Shown: positions 1 through 7,448 of the stretch, piece by piece
How the letters are laid out: the number at the start of each line of letters is the position of its first letter
Position numbering within the stretch: position 1 is the stretch's first letter
NCBI GenBank assembly: GCA_964476595.1
Contig: CAYZCL010000050.1
Span: forward strand, 1-23,053
Length of the DNA stretch: 23,053 bases
DNA from: JALSRD01 sp964476595
Lineage (GTDB): Bacteria > Desulfobacterota > Desulfobacteria > Desulfobacterales > JALSRD01
Direction: 5' to 3'
The notes under the pieces: generated by a model
What the model was told of the DNA's origin: nothing
Database searches by the model: none
What the model saw: only the letters and a program-made list of their open reading frames with translations
Translations under genes and position numbers: made by a program

Positions 1-153
1 AATTGAACCAGTACCAAAAAAATCTTTTTTATAACCTTCGTAACCATATATTCCTTGACGCTCGTTGTGATATACCGCTCTCAACGGAATCCAGACCGAT
101 TTGCTGAAATTCCGTCGACGAATATCATGCATCTCAAACCATTCTTGGTTCAC
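1..153 (-). CDS. First integron gene cassette, hypothetical protein (5' part; runs off left edge)
   Basis: The minus strand is open from 192 to the window edge. The best start is GTG at 153, with GGAG at 165-168 upstream. The 51 visible codons begin VNQEWFEMHD and read as a real protein, rich in aromatic and basic residues, with segments such as KSVWIPLRAVYH and YGYEGYKKDFFGTGS. I do not recognise the family. The base composition is AT-rich, unlike the GC-rich genes that follow. The gene points away from the integron integrase and starts about 37 nt inside a probable attI core site, which is where the first cassette of an integron lies. Function is unknown; cassette products are often small single-domain proteins. 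An attC site should follow the stop codon but lies outside the window. The alternative is a decayed gene fragment, though no stop interrupts the frame. Confidence 0.55.
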   Translation of the reverse strand, partial: MNQEWFEMHDIRRRNFSKSVWIPLRAVYHNERQGIYGYEGYKKDFFGTGSI

Positions 154-183
154 TTTGCCTAATGCTCCATGATTTTTAATTGC

Positions 184-308
184 CTCTAACAGTCAGTATC
201 AGTGGAAAAAAGTGCTTGATATTGGCCCTATAGGATGATAGTTTTTCCATTTAAGATTATATTAGAAGGGAAACATGGAAAAAACATTTAAAAATTTCCA
301 TATTATTT
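184..308 (-). other. Probable attI recombination site region
   Basis: On the minus strand, 190-184 reads GTTAGAG, matching the integron core consensus GTTRRRY at six of seven positions. The cut would fall between G190 and T189. The site lies about 134 bp from the intI ATG and about 37 nt before the cassette start, the normal layout of intI, attI and first cassette. The accessory integrase-binding repeats of attI are not conserved between integron classes and I cannot assign them. A second near match (ATTAGGC, minus strand 161-155) lacks the essential G. Confidence 0.45.
256..284 (-). promoter_or_regulatory. Candidate cassette promoter (Pc)
   Basis: The minus strand carries a perfect TATAAT (RC of 256-261). 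The matching -35 position, 17 bp away at 279-284, is only a T-run, so the -35 is poor. Transcription would run leftward through attI into the cassette, as expected for an integron Pc promoter. The call rests mainly on position. Confidence 0.3.
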
Positions 309-349
309 TTGATACAGTATGTTATGACGGAAAGCAAGGCAAAATTTAA
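275..349 (+). CDS. Possible 24-codon leader ORF overlapping the intI start
   Basis: ATG at 275 follows AGAAGGG (264-270) with a 4-nt gap, a better ribosome-binding site than either intI start has. The 24-codon frame begins MEKTFKNFH and stops at TAA 347-349, overlapping the intI ATG (324) by 26 nt in another frame. It could be a leader peptide coupling translation into intI, or chance in AT-rich DNA. Only sequence features support it. Confidence 0.25.
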   Translation: MEKTFKNFHIIFDTVCYDGKQGKI

Positions 350-1340
350 GCCGGATCCGCGCCTGAAGCTCATGGAGCAGGTCCGGCAGGTGATGCGGTA
401 TCACCATTACGCCTATCGCACCGAAAAGACCTACTGCGACTGGATCCTGCGCTATATTCGCTTTCACGGGGCGCGAACGCATCCGCGCGATATGGGAAAA
501 CGCGAGGTCGAGGCTTTTTTGAGCCACCTGGCTTCGCAACACAAGGTGGCGGTTTCCACCCAGCGCCAGGCGTTGAACGCGCTGGTTTTTTTGTATCACC
601 GCGTGCTCGACCAGCCCTTGGGAGAGAACATCGAGCCGGTCAAGGCGCGGCGGGAGCGCAGTCTTCCGGTGGTGCTCAGCCAGGACGAGGTGCGGCGGGT
701 TTTCGACCAGATGAAGGGGCGGCACCTGATGATGGCGCGGCTGCTTTACGGCAGCGGTATGCGGCTGATGGAGTGTATCCGGCTGCGGGTCAAGGACCTG
801 GACTTTGCCCACGGCAGGATCTATATACACGCCGCCAAGGGAAACAAGGACCGGGTGATGCTGCTGCCGGGAGTTTTGAAGGACGAATTGAAGGCGCAGG
901 TCGAAAAGGTGCGGGCGCTGCACCACGAAGACCTCGCCGAGGGATATGGAAACGTCTATATCCCCGAGGCGCTGTCGCGCAAATATCCCAACGCCGCCAG
1001 GGAATTCCGGTGGCAGTACCTGTTTCCCGCCAAGAAGCGCAGCCGGGATCCGCGCAGCGGCGTGGTACGGCGGCATCACGTGCTGGAGTCCGGGCTGCAG
1101 AAGGCCGTCAAACGCGCCGTCGACCGCGCCGGCATCACCAAGCGGGTCGGGTGCCACACCTTCCGGCACTGTTTTGCCACGCACATGCTCGAAAACGGCG
1201 TCAACATCCGGGTGGTGCAGGAACTCATGGGCCACGCCGACCTCAAGACCACCGAGATCTACACGCACGTCATGCAGAAGGATATCGATGCCGTGCGCAG
1301 TCCCCTGGATGCGCTGGTATCCACAGAGAACAACCGTTAA
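324..1340 (+). CDS. intI: Integron integrase (tyrosine recombinase IntI)
   Basis: Site-specific tyrosine recombinase that inserts gene cassettes at attI and excises them between attC sites. With ATG 324 it has 338 residues, the usual IntI length. It has an N-terminal SAM-like DNA-binding domain (about 15-100) and a catalytic domain with R147, K172, H278, R281, H304 and nucleophile Y313. The IntI-specific insertion that separates the family from XerC/D is present at about 198-252 (HEDLAEGYG, RKYPNA, WQYLFP, DPRSG, RRHHV), and the C-terminus keeps VRSPLD. An in-frame TTG at 309 is an alternative start; neither start has a strong ribosome-binding site, and a small ORF overlaps the region. The gene is divergent from an AT-rich cassette-like ORF, the canonical integron arrangement. 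No stop or frameshift is seen, so it is probably functional. Confidence 0.95.
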   Translation: MTESKAKFKPDPRLKLMEQVRQVMRYHHYAYRTEKTYCDWILRYIRFHGARTHPRDMGKREVEAFLSHLASQHKVAVSTQRQALNALVFLYHRVLDQPLGENIEPVKARRERSLPVVLSQDEVRRVFDQMKGRHLMMARLLYGSGMRLMECIRLRVKDLDFAHGRIYIHAAKGNKDRVMLLPGVLKDELKAQVEKVRALHHEDLAEGYGNVYIPEALSRKYPNAAREFRWQYLFPAKKRSRDPRSGVVRRHHVLESGLQKAVKRAVDRAGITKRVGCHTFRHCFATHMLENGVNIRVVQELMGHADLKTTEIYTHVMQKDIDAVRSPLDALVSTENNR

Positions 1341-1361
1341 AACCGACGGAAGAGAGGATCG

Positions 1362-2294
1362 ATGTCCACGTCAGCGTCCAAAAAAGTCATTTACGCCGCA
1401 TTGGCCGGCAACCTGCTGATCGCCATCACCAAGTTCATCGCCGCCGGCATGACGGGCAGCGCCGCCATGCTCTCAGAAGGCATTCACTCGCTGGTCGACA
1501 CCGGCAACCAGGGACTGCTGCTCTACGGGCTGTGGCGCGCCCGCAAGCCCGCCGACGAGCAGTTTCCCTTCGGCCACGGCAAGGAGGTCTACTTCTGGAG
1601 TTTTGTCGTCGCCCTGATGATCTTCGCCGTCGGCGCCGGGGTGTCCATCTATGAAGGCGTACACCGCCTGATCACTCCGCAGCCCATGGAAAAAGTGCTG
1701 GTCAACTACATCGTGCTGGCGCTGGCCATGCTTTTCGAGGGCGGGTCGTGGCTCTTCGCGGTCAAGGAATTTTCGCGCATCAAGGGGCGGCGCGGCTTCA
1801 TCGAGGCGGTGCACCGCGACAAGAACCCCTCGGTGTTTGTGGTGCTCTTCGAAGACTCGGCCGCCATGCTGGGGCTGGTGGTGGCGCTGGTGGGTATCAT
1901 CATCGGCCAGGTCACCGGCGATCCGCGCTGGGACGGCATCGCCTCCATCGTCATCGGGATTATCCTGGGGGGCACGGCCGCCTGGCTGGCCTGGGAAACC
2001 AAGAGCCTGCTGGTGGGCGAAAGCGCGCTGCCCGAGGTGGTGCGCGACATCCGGCGACTGGCCGCCGAAACCCCGGAGGTCGAGCACGTTAACGAGGTGC
2101 TGACGCTTCACATGGGGCCCGAGTTCATCCTGGTCAACCTGAGCGTGGACTTTGACGACCGCATTCACGGCGACCAGGTCGAGCGCGCCATCCAGGGCCT
2201 GGACAGGCGCATCAAGGAGGCGCACCCGCTGGTCAAGCGCGTTTTCATCGAGGGCGAGGCCCGGCGCGCGGAGGCACCCGCCGACGCGGCCTGA
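1362..2294 (+). CDS. Cation diffusion facilitator, ZnT9 (SLC30A9)-like
   Basis: Inner-membrane divalent-metal/proton exchanger of the CDF family, 310 residues with about six membrane segments in the first 215 and a cytoplasmic ferredoxin-like C-terminal domain (about 218-300). The first metal half-site is EGIHSLVDTGNQ with H42 and D46. The second lacks the usual HxxxD and reads FEDSAAMLG (E164, D165). This pair, together with FGHGK and the (K/R)xPSVFVVLFED block, matches the SLC30A9/ZnT9 branch as I remember it. The substrate is probably zinc or another transition metal, but the variant second half-site makes this uncertain. The start ATG follows GAGAGG. It begins 21 nt after intI on the same strand and may be co-transcribed with it. 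It ends 10 nt before the stop of a convergent gene, with no visible terminator between. Confidence 0.9.
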   Translation: MSTSASKKVIYAALAGNLLIAITKFIAAGMTGSAAMLSEGIHSLVDTGNQGLLLYGLWRARKPADEQFPFGHGKEVYFWSFVVALMIFAVGAGVSIYEGVHRLITPQPMEKVLVNYIVLALAMLFEGGSWLFAVKEFSRIKGRRGFIEAVHRDKNPSVFVVLFEDSAAMLGLVVALVGIIIGQVTGDPRWDGIASIVIGIILGGTAAWLAWETKSLLVGESALPEVVRDIRRLAAETPEVEHVNEVLTLHMGPEFILVNLSVDFDDRIHGDQVERAIQGLDRRIKEAHPLVKRVFIEGEARRAEAPADAA

Positions 2295-2304
2295 AAAGCG
2301 GCCC

Positions 2305-4782
2305 CTATTTTCCCTTCCTCTTCAAGAGCCAGTTGATCACCGCCGAGGGATCGGGTTCTCCCGCCGACGGCTGCGGCGCGGCGCACTCGGTCTTCCCGGT
2401 TTTCTTTTCAGGCGGCGGCGCGGCGGTTGCCTCCCGGGGAGGCCCGGGCTGCGGGCTGGATTCGAAAAAAGCGCCGTCTTTCAGGATATCGCGCAGCAGG
2501 CTGCTGGCCGGGATGCGGTGTTTTGTCCCGGGCCGGGGCTGCGCGCTTGCCGTGGGCGCACTTTCGGGCGGCGGCGCGGGCGTTGAAACCTCTGCGGAAG
2601 GTGCGGGGACCGGTGTCTGTTCCGGCGCGCGTTGCGCGGCAGCCCTTTCGGCTTCCGGCTGCGGATGTTCGGCAGACGGTGCCCGGTCCGTGTCCGAAGC
2701 CGATGCGGGGGACTGGTCCGCGTCGCTTTCCCGGGGCTGCACGGATGCCGACGCCGGGGCGGCGGCTGGTGCAGGCTCCGGTTCGGGTGCGGCCGGCGGC
2801 ACTTCGGCCGAGGGCGGCTGCGGGGCGGTCGGTGTTTCCACGGTTTCCGGCTCGGGTGCCGCCTCGGCCGCCGGGGCAGAGGAGCGGGGTGTGCTTTGCA
2901 GGGCCGCGTCCTCCTCGGCCCGAGACGGCGCCTCCGGGGCGGGTGCCGATTCGGCGGGCGCTTCGGCCGCCGGGGCAGGGGACGGCGGCGTGCTTTGCGG
3001 CGCCTCGGTCTCTGCGGCCGGCGGCGGCGTTTGCGGTGCGGGAGCGGGTTCGACCGCCGCGTGCGCCTGCGGCGGGGGCCCCGGCGTTTCGTCCGTGAGA
3101 TCTTCTTCGATGATTTGCGACGGCCGGCCGGAGGAGGCCGGCGGCGTTTCATCGGCGGGCGCAGGCGGCGTGCGGTCTTCTTGGGTCGTGGCGACGGGCG
3201 TCGCCGGCTTCACCGGGAACGCCTGTGGCACAGCCGGCTCCACGGCCGCCGGCGGGACTGCCGCCTGAAAGGCCGGGGCCTGCGGCGTGGCCGAGACCCG
3301 CGGGGTGAAGCGTTGCAGCAGGTCCTGGATCGAAATCCCGCCGGATTTGGCCAGCAGCAGGTAGCCGCCCGCGGCCGCCAGCAGCAGCACGGCGGCGGCC
3401 GCCATGGCCGGCCTGAGGCGCGAGCGGCGCAGCGGCGCTTCGGGGAGGCCGGCGGGCGCTGATATTTCCGGAGGATGCGGTGCGGTCTGCGGCCGGAGAG
3501 GCGCCTGCGCGACGTCGGCGCATTCCGGGTGCGCCGGCGGTTCCCCGGCGGCGAGGGTCGGCTCGTCGGCCGGCGGCGTTTCGCAGGTTTTGTCATCGGC
3601 CGGCTGCGGCGTCTCCGTCTCTCCGGCGGCGGCCGGCGCTTCCGGTGCTTCCACGGCCGCCTCGACCGCATCCGGCTGCGGCGCCGGTTCCGTCACCTCC
3701 GGTTCAGGCGCTGCGGGCGCCGCGGAAGGTTCCGTTTCCAATGCCGACAGGCTTTCTTCGTGCGGGGGCCGGTGTTCTTGCGCCGGCGCGTCGGGTGCGA
3801 TGACGCACTCTTCCCGGGGGTCGGCGGAAAGCGCATCGGGCGGTTCGTCGTCGGCGGGGACGAAGGCCTCTTGCCGGTCGGGCTGCGGCGCGGTTTCGGG
3901 GTAGGGCTCTTCGGTGAAGAATTGCGCTTGCGGTTCCTCCTCCACGACTTCCTCGAGCGGTTCCGGCAGGCGCAGGCCGTCGGCGCTCCAGCGCACGATG
4001 TCGTCGGTGATTACCGGCGCACGCTCGGCAAAGCCGGAAAACAGGGCGAAATCGCAGATGAGGTTGATCTGGATGGGAATGCCGTCGGACTGCCGGTGGA
4101 CCTCCTGCAGGGCCTCCTCGCTGAAGATCTCCTGCTGCGCCCCGGCCACCCGGAGGCGGTGGCGCACGTAGGCGGCGGTCTCGTCGGCGTCCAGCGGCTG
4201 GATGTGAAAGTCGGCGTCGATGTGCCGCGCCAGGGGGCCGAGCACCGGAGCCAGGGCCCCGCGGCCGCCGTCGGTCTGGCCCACCAGGCAGATGTGCATC
4301 CCGCCGCCCGTGCCGGCGCAGAACGCCGCCGTGGCTTCGAGTTCGGACGCCAGCTCCGGCGGCATGCGCTGGGCCTCGTCGAGGATCAGCAGCACCTGCC
4401 GGCGGCGGCGGGCGGCCTTGCGCAGCAGGCCCCCGAGGTGTTCATGGAATTCCTCGCGGGTGTCGACGCTGCGGCGCACGCGGAAACCGTGCAGCACCAA
4501 CTGGTAGAAATCGGCAACCGTCAGGTCCGGGTCCGAAATCAGGCAGGTCATCGCCTGCCTGCCCGTTTCACGCAGCAGCGCGTGCACCACGGCGGTCTTG
4601 CCGGTACCCACGTCGCCGGTCAGCAGGCTGACGCCGCCCTCCTGCGCGGCCCGGCGCAGAACGGCCAGGGCCCGGCGGTACTTCTCGCCCTTCCAGAAGA
4701 AGGCCGCCTCGGCGCCGGGCTGGAAAGGCGCCCGGGCAAGCAGGTAGAACTGCAGGTGCATTCCGGATTCCGAGTGTCCCAT
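2305..4782 (-). CDS. ExeA/GspA-like AAA ATPase with transmembrane segment and Pro/Ala/Glu-rich tail
   Basis: Starting at ATG 4782 (GGAAG 4 nt upstream) it has 825 residues. The N-terminal 270 or so form an ExeA-type AAA ATPase: the family opening MHLQFYLLARAPF, Walker A GDVGTGKT at 56-63, Walker B LLILDEAQ at 131-138, and LVGQ. About 200 acidic low-complexity residues follow, then one membrane segment (about 460-480), then some 300 Pro/Ala/Glu-rich residues presumably outside the membrane, ending in a more ordered tail (SSLLRDILKDG; VINWLLKRKGK). In ExeA/GspA the outer part carries a peptidoglycan-binding domain used to assemble the type II secretion channel; none is recognisable here. The start lies 10 nt after the stop of the TAXI-protein gene, so the two are probably co-translated. 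The exact role is unknown. An upstream in-frame start at 4902 lies inside the neighbour and is unlikely. Confidence 0.85.
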   Translation of the reverse strand: MGHSESGMHLQFYLLARAPFQPGAEAAFFWKGEKYRRALAVLRRAAQEGGVSLLTGDVGTGKTAVVHALLRETGRQAMTCLISDPDLTVADFYQLVLHGFRVRRSVDTREEFHEHLGGLLRKAARRRRQVLLILDEAQRMPPELASELEATAAFCAGTGGGMHICLVGQTDGGRGALAPVLGPLARHIDADFHIQPLDADETAAYVRHRLRVAGAQQEIFSEEALQEVHRQSDGIPIQINLICDFALFSGFAERAPVITDDIVRWSADGLRLPEPLEEVVEEEPQAQFFTEEPYPETAPQPDRQEAFVPADDEPPDALSADPREECVIAPDAPAQEHRPPHEESLSALETEPSAAPAAPEPEVTEPAPQPDAVEAAVEAPEAPAAAGETETPQPADDKTCETPPADEPTLAAGEPPAHPECADVAQAPLRPQTAPHPPEISAPAGLPEAPLRRSRLRPAMAAAAVLLLAAAGGYLLLAKSGGISIQDLLQRFTPRVSATPQAPAFQAAVPPAAVEPAVPQAFPVKPATPVATTQEDRTPPAPADETPPASSGRPSQIIEEDLTDETPGPPPQAHAAVEPAPAPQTPPPAAETEAPQSTPPSPAPAAEAPAESAPAPEAPSRAEEDAALQSTPRSSAPAAEAAPEPETVETPTAPQPPSAEVPPAAPEPEPAPAAAPASASVQPRESDADQSPASASDTDRAPSAEHPQPEAERAAAQRAPEQTPVPAPSAEVSTPAPPPESAPTASAQPRPGTKHRIPASSLLRDILKDGAFFESSPQPGPPREATAAPPPEKKTGKTECAAPQPSAGEPDPSAVINWLLKRKGK

Positions 4783-4792
4783 CACACTTCCG

Positions 4793-5782
4793 TTACTGCG
4801 GCTGAAGGACTTCCTTGATGGCGTTGAGCACCGGGTTGACCGAGGCCGGGGTTTTCTTGACGCGCGGCGCCGCCGTTCGCAGCTTGCGCTTGACGCAGTC
4901 ATACTGTTCCCAGCCCTTGAGTTTGTAGTTCAGGTCCACCGCCTTCCACTTGGGGTGGCCGTGCTGCCGCAGCCAATCCAGGTTGGTGTAGATCAGCAGG
5001 CCCACCCGGCCGACGTTTTCGCAGTGGTAGTGGCGGAAGTTGTAGGTGATCAGGACGGCCTTGACGGCCACCGTGGGCACTTCCTCTTTCTGCCAGGCAT
5101 AGGTGCCGGCCGGAATGACCGTGCGCGGGTAGAACTCGGTGATCTTGCGGTTGACGATGGGCAGCAGGGCCAGGTTGTCCCCGGCGGACACGTCGCCGGC
5201 CAGCAGCTTGACCGGGTAGCCGGCGACGTAGAACATGGCGTCGATGTTGCCGGCCTTGAGCTGTGCCAGGGCCTCGTCGGTGCCGATGGTCACCGTGCGG
5301 GCCGGCTTGACCCCCGAAAGCTCGAAGAGCAGCATGGCGGTCAGGTAGGTGCCGCTGCCGTCCTTGCCGACGGCCACGCGTTTTCCCTGCAGGTCTTCGA
5401 AGTTCTTCAGGTCGGCGCGCCCCAGCAGGTGGACCTCCTCGTTGTAGAGGGGAAAGACCATGCGGATCTTCTTGGCGATCTGCTTGAGCACCGGGTTGGT
5501 CTGGACGCGCGAGACGAAGGCCAGCACGTCGGCCTGGACGATGCCCAGCTGGGTGTTGGGGCGTTTGAAGACGGCGTAGATGTTTTCCACCGAGCCGTTG
5601 GAGGGCACCACCTTCAGATCGATGCCGTGGGGCTGGAGCAACTGCGCCAGGTTGAGGCCGAACTGGTAGTAGGTCCCCTTGGTGCTGCCGGTGACGATGC
5701 TCATGGTGACGGCGTGGACGCTGCCCACCGAAAAGACCAGGACGAGCAGGCTGAACAGAAACAGTGTGCTGCGTTTTCTCAT
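4793..5782 (-). CDS. TAXI-family TRAP transporter solute-binding protein
   Basis: Periplasmic solute-binding protein of the TAXI type, 329 residues. ATG 5782 has GGAGG 5 nt upstream and opens a clear signal peptide (MRKRSTLFLFSLLVLVF, cleavage near VHA). The family signature follows at once: IVTGSTKGTYYQFG, then VVPSNGSVENI, LGIVQADV, GKRVAVGKDGSGT and a domain-2 hinge. TAXI proteins normally deliver glutamate or other carboxylates to a DctM-like permease, but no permease gene is in the window. The next gene, 10 nt downstream, is an ExeA-like ATPase, so this may be an orphan receptor serving an envelope function. The C-terminal 60 residues (LRQHGHPKWKAVDL, then a basic Lys/Arg-rich stretch) look family-typical and intact. 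A longer in-frame start at 5935 would bury the signal peptide. Confidence 0.88.
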   Translation of the reverse strand: MRKRSTLFLFSLLVLVFSVGSVHAVTMSIVTGSTKGTYYQFGLNLAQLLQPHGIDLKVVPSNGSVENIYAVFKRPNTQLGIVQADVLAFVSRVQTNPVLKQIAKKIRMVFPLYNEEVHLLGRADLKNFEDLQGKRVAVGKDGSGTYLTAMLLFELSGVKPARTVTIGTDEALAQLKAGNIDAMFYVAGYPVKLLAGDVSAGDNLALLPIVNRKITEFYPRTVIPAGTYAWQKEEVPTVAVKAVLITYNFRHYHCENVGRVGLLIYTNLDWLRQHGHPKWKAVDLNYKLKGWEQYDCVKRKLRTAAPRVKKTPASVNPVLNAIKEVLQPQ

Positions 5783-5897
5783 GACGGCCTCCTGCTGCTG
5801 TGGTGTGGGTTCCAGATGCCGGATGACCGGGGGCGCTGCTGGCGGGTTTGGGGATGCCCCGTCGGACCGGCCGAACAGGTGCTCGCAAGACGGTATA

Positions 5898-5926
5898 ACT
5901 ATGCCAAAAAGGTTGCGTTCGGTCAA
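5898..5926 (-). promoter_or_regulatory. Candidate sigma70 promoter for the TAXI/ExeA-like unit
   Basis: On the minus strand TTGACC (RC of 5921-5926) and CATAGT (RC of 5898-5903) are separated by exactly 17 bp. This gives five of six and four of six matches to the consensus. The leader to ATG 5782 would be about 110 nt. Nothing else is recognised in the space 5783-6028. Confidence 0.5.
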
Positions 5927-6028
5927 GGTTTTCAAGAAGTTCGCACGATATTGGCGCAGCGGGGTGTCCGATGGAGTGCCGACCGAAACCGTCGAAAATT
6001 TGCTTCAGCAGGAAAACGGTGGGTAAAA

Positions 6029-6104
6029 TGGCGCGCCCGGTAGGATTCGAACCTACGATCTTCAGCTCCGGAGGCTGACGCCCTATCCACTGGGCTACGG
6101 GCGC
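6029..6104 (-). tRNA. tRNA-Arg(CCG)
   Basis: A full cloverleaf on the minus strand, 76 nt with encoded CCA. The acceptor stem GCGCCCG pairs with CGGGCGC; the D arm is GCCC/GGGC; the anticodon stem TCAGC/GCTGA encloses loop CTCCGGA, giving anticodon CCG (reads CGG); the T arm GTAGG/CCTAC holds TTCGAAT. The discriminator base is G. It lies 36 nt after the folC stop on the same strand. No integrase or repeated tRNA 3' end is seen next to it. Confidence 0.95.
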
Positions 6105-6140
6105 GTCTGGGGTAATTTTTAAGCCATCGGCGGTGGGAAG

Positions 6141-7445
6141 TCAAGGCCCATCTTGCAGGTCCCCGCGCTCGGCGAGAAAGCGACGCGCCTCCCCGACGGT
6201 GTAGAGGCTGCCGGCGACGCAGACGGCATCGTCGCTGCGTGCCGTGTCGACGGCGTGCGCCACGGCACGGGGCACTTCGGCGATGATCTCGGCATCGGCC
6301 CCCAGCCGGCGCACGCAGGCCAGCAGGCGCTCGGGCGGCAGGGCGCGGCCGATCACCGGCTGGGTGAGCACGATGCGGCTGCACAGCGGCACCAGCGGTC
6401 TGAGCATGGCTTCGTAAGGCTTGTCGTCCAGGATGCCGGCCACCAGGGTCAGCCGGCGGCCGCCCAGGTGCCGCGCCAGGTACTCGGCCAGGCGCCGCGC
6501 GGCCATGAGGTTGTGGGCGCCGTCGAGGATGACCAGCGGTTGGCGGCGCACGATCTCCAGGCGGCCGGGCCAGCGGGTGCGGGCCAGGCCGCGGCGGATG
6601 CTCTCCTCCCGCAGGCGGTCGCCGGCCAGCTTGAGCACCTCGCAGGCCGCCAGCACGAGGGCGGCGTTTTCCACCTGATGGTCGCCCGGAAGGGGTGTGC
6701 GCAGACGCGGCCAGCGCCATCGCAGGCCCAGGTAGTTGAAACTGCCGTCCGGGTTGCGGCGGGTGCGGAAGTCGCGCCCCCGCCGGTAGACCGGCGCCCC
6801 GCGGGAGGCGGCCAGCTCGGCGATGACGGCGCGCACCGCCGGCTGCCGCACCCCGGTCACCAGCGGAACCCCCGGCTTGATGATGCCGCCCTTTTCGCGG
6901 GCGATGCGGACCAGGGTGTCGCCCAGGTAGGAACGGTGCTCCAGCGAGACGTTGGTGATCACGCACAGCCGGGGGCGGACGACGTTGGTGGCGTCGAAAC
7001 GGCCGCCCATGCCGGTTTCGACGACGGCCCACTGGACTCCGCGGCGGCCGAATTCGTAGAAGGCCATGGCCGTGGTGTATTCGAAGAAGGTCGGCTGGCG
7101 TTCCCCGGGATCCACCCGCCGGACGGCGCGGTAGGCGCCGACCACCTCGGCGTCGCTGATCTCGCGCCCGTCGATGCGGATGCGCTCGTTGAAGCGCACC
7201 AGGTGCGGCGAGGTGTAGAGGCCCACGCGGTAGCCGGCCTGCTGCAGGATGGCGGCCAGGGCCGAGGCGATGGACCCCTTGCCGTTGGTGCCGGCGATGT
7301 GGATGACCGCGAAGTCATCCTGGGGATCGCCCAGCTGGCGCAGCATGCCGGCGATGGTCGCCAGCTCCAGCTTGATCCCGAAGCGCCGCAGGCCGTACAT
7401 CTCCTGCAGGCAGTCACGGTATTCGTCGGTTCGGTTGACGGTCAT
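6141..7445 (-). CDS. folC: Bifunctional folylpolyglutamate synthase/dihydrofolate synthase
   Basis: Cytoplasmic Mur-ligase-family enzyme, 434 residues. It joins glutamate to dihydropteroate and extends the polyglutamate tail of folates, using ATP. The P-loop GTNGKGS is at 52-58, followed by the family blocks TSPHLVRFNERI, FEYTTAMAF, VVETGMGGRFDATN, the SLEH block, GDHQVENA and LDGAHN. The N-terminal block aligns with full-length FolC, so ATG 7445 is probably right, yet no ribosome-binding site is visible and the U-tract of the rpsU terminator ends only 4 nt before it. The next ATG (7400) sits directly against AGGAG and is too close. Expression probably depends on read-through or an internal promoter. 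A tRNA-Arg gene follows 36 nt downstream. Confidence 0.95.
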   Translation of the reverse strand: MTVNRTDEYRDCLQEMYGLRRFGIKLELATIAGMLRQLGDPQDDFAVIHIAGTNGKGSIASALAAILQQAGYRVGLYTSPHLVRFNERIRIDGREISDAEVVGAYRAVRRVDPGERQPTFFEYTTAMAFYEFGRRGVQWAVVETGMGGRFDATNVVRPRLCVITNVSLEHRSYLGDTLVRIAREKGGIIKPGVPLVTGVRQPAVRAVIAELAASRGAPVYRRGRDFRTRRNPDGSFNYLGLRWRWPRLRTPLPGDHQVENAALVLAACEVLKLAGDRLREESIRRGLARTRWPGRLEIVRRQPLVILDGAHNLMAARRLAEYLARHLGGRRLTLVAGILDDKPYEAMLRPLVPLCSRIVLTQPVIGRALPPERLLACVRRLGADAEIIAEVPRAVAHAVDTARSDDAVCVAGSLYTVGEARRFLAERGDLQDGP

Positions 7446-7448
7446 GGC

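Noticed and set aside
155..161. ATTAGGC on the minus strand as the attI core
   Set aside because: It lacks the invariant G of GTTRRRY and sits only 1 nt before the cassette start codon; GTTAGAG at 190-184 fits better.
3475..4818. Long plus-strand ORF (447 codons) opposite the ExeA-like gene
   Set aside because: It is a mirror of GC-rich codons in the real gene; its product is His/Arg/Gly-rich low complexity with no motif.
6029..6104. tRNA-Arg gene as an integration site for a mobile element
   Set aside because: No integrase, direct repeat of the tRNA end or composition change lies beside it; flanking genes are housekeeping, and the only integrase in the window is of the integron type, which does not use tRNA genes.
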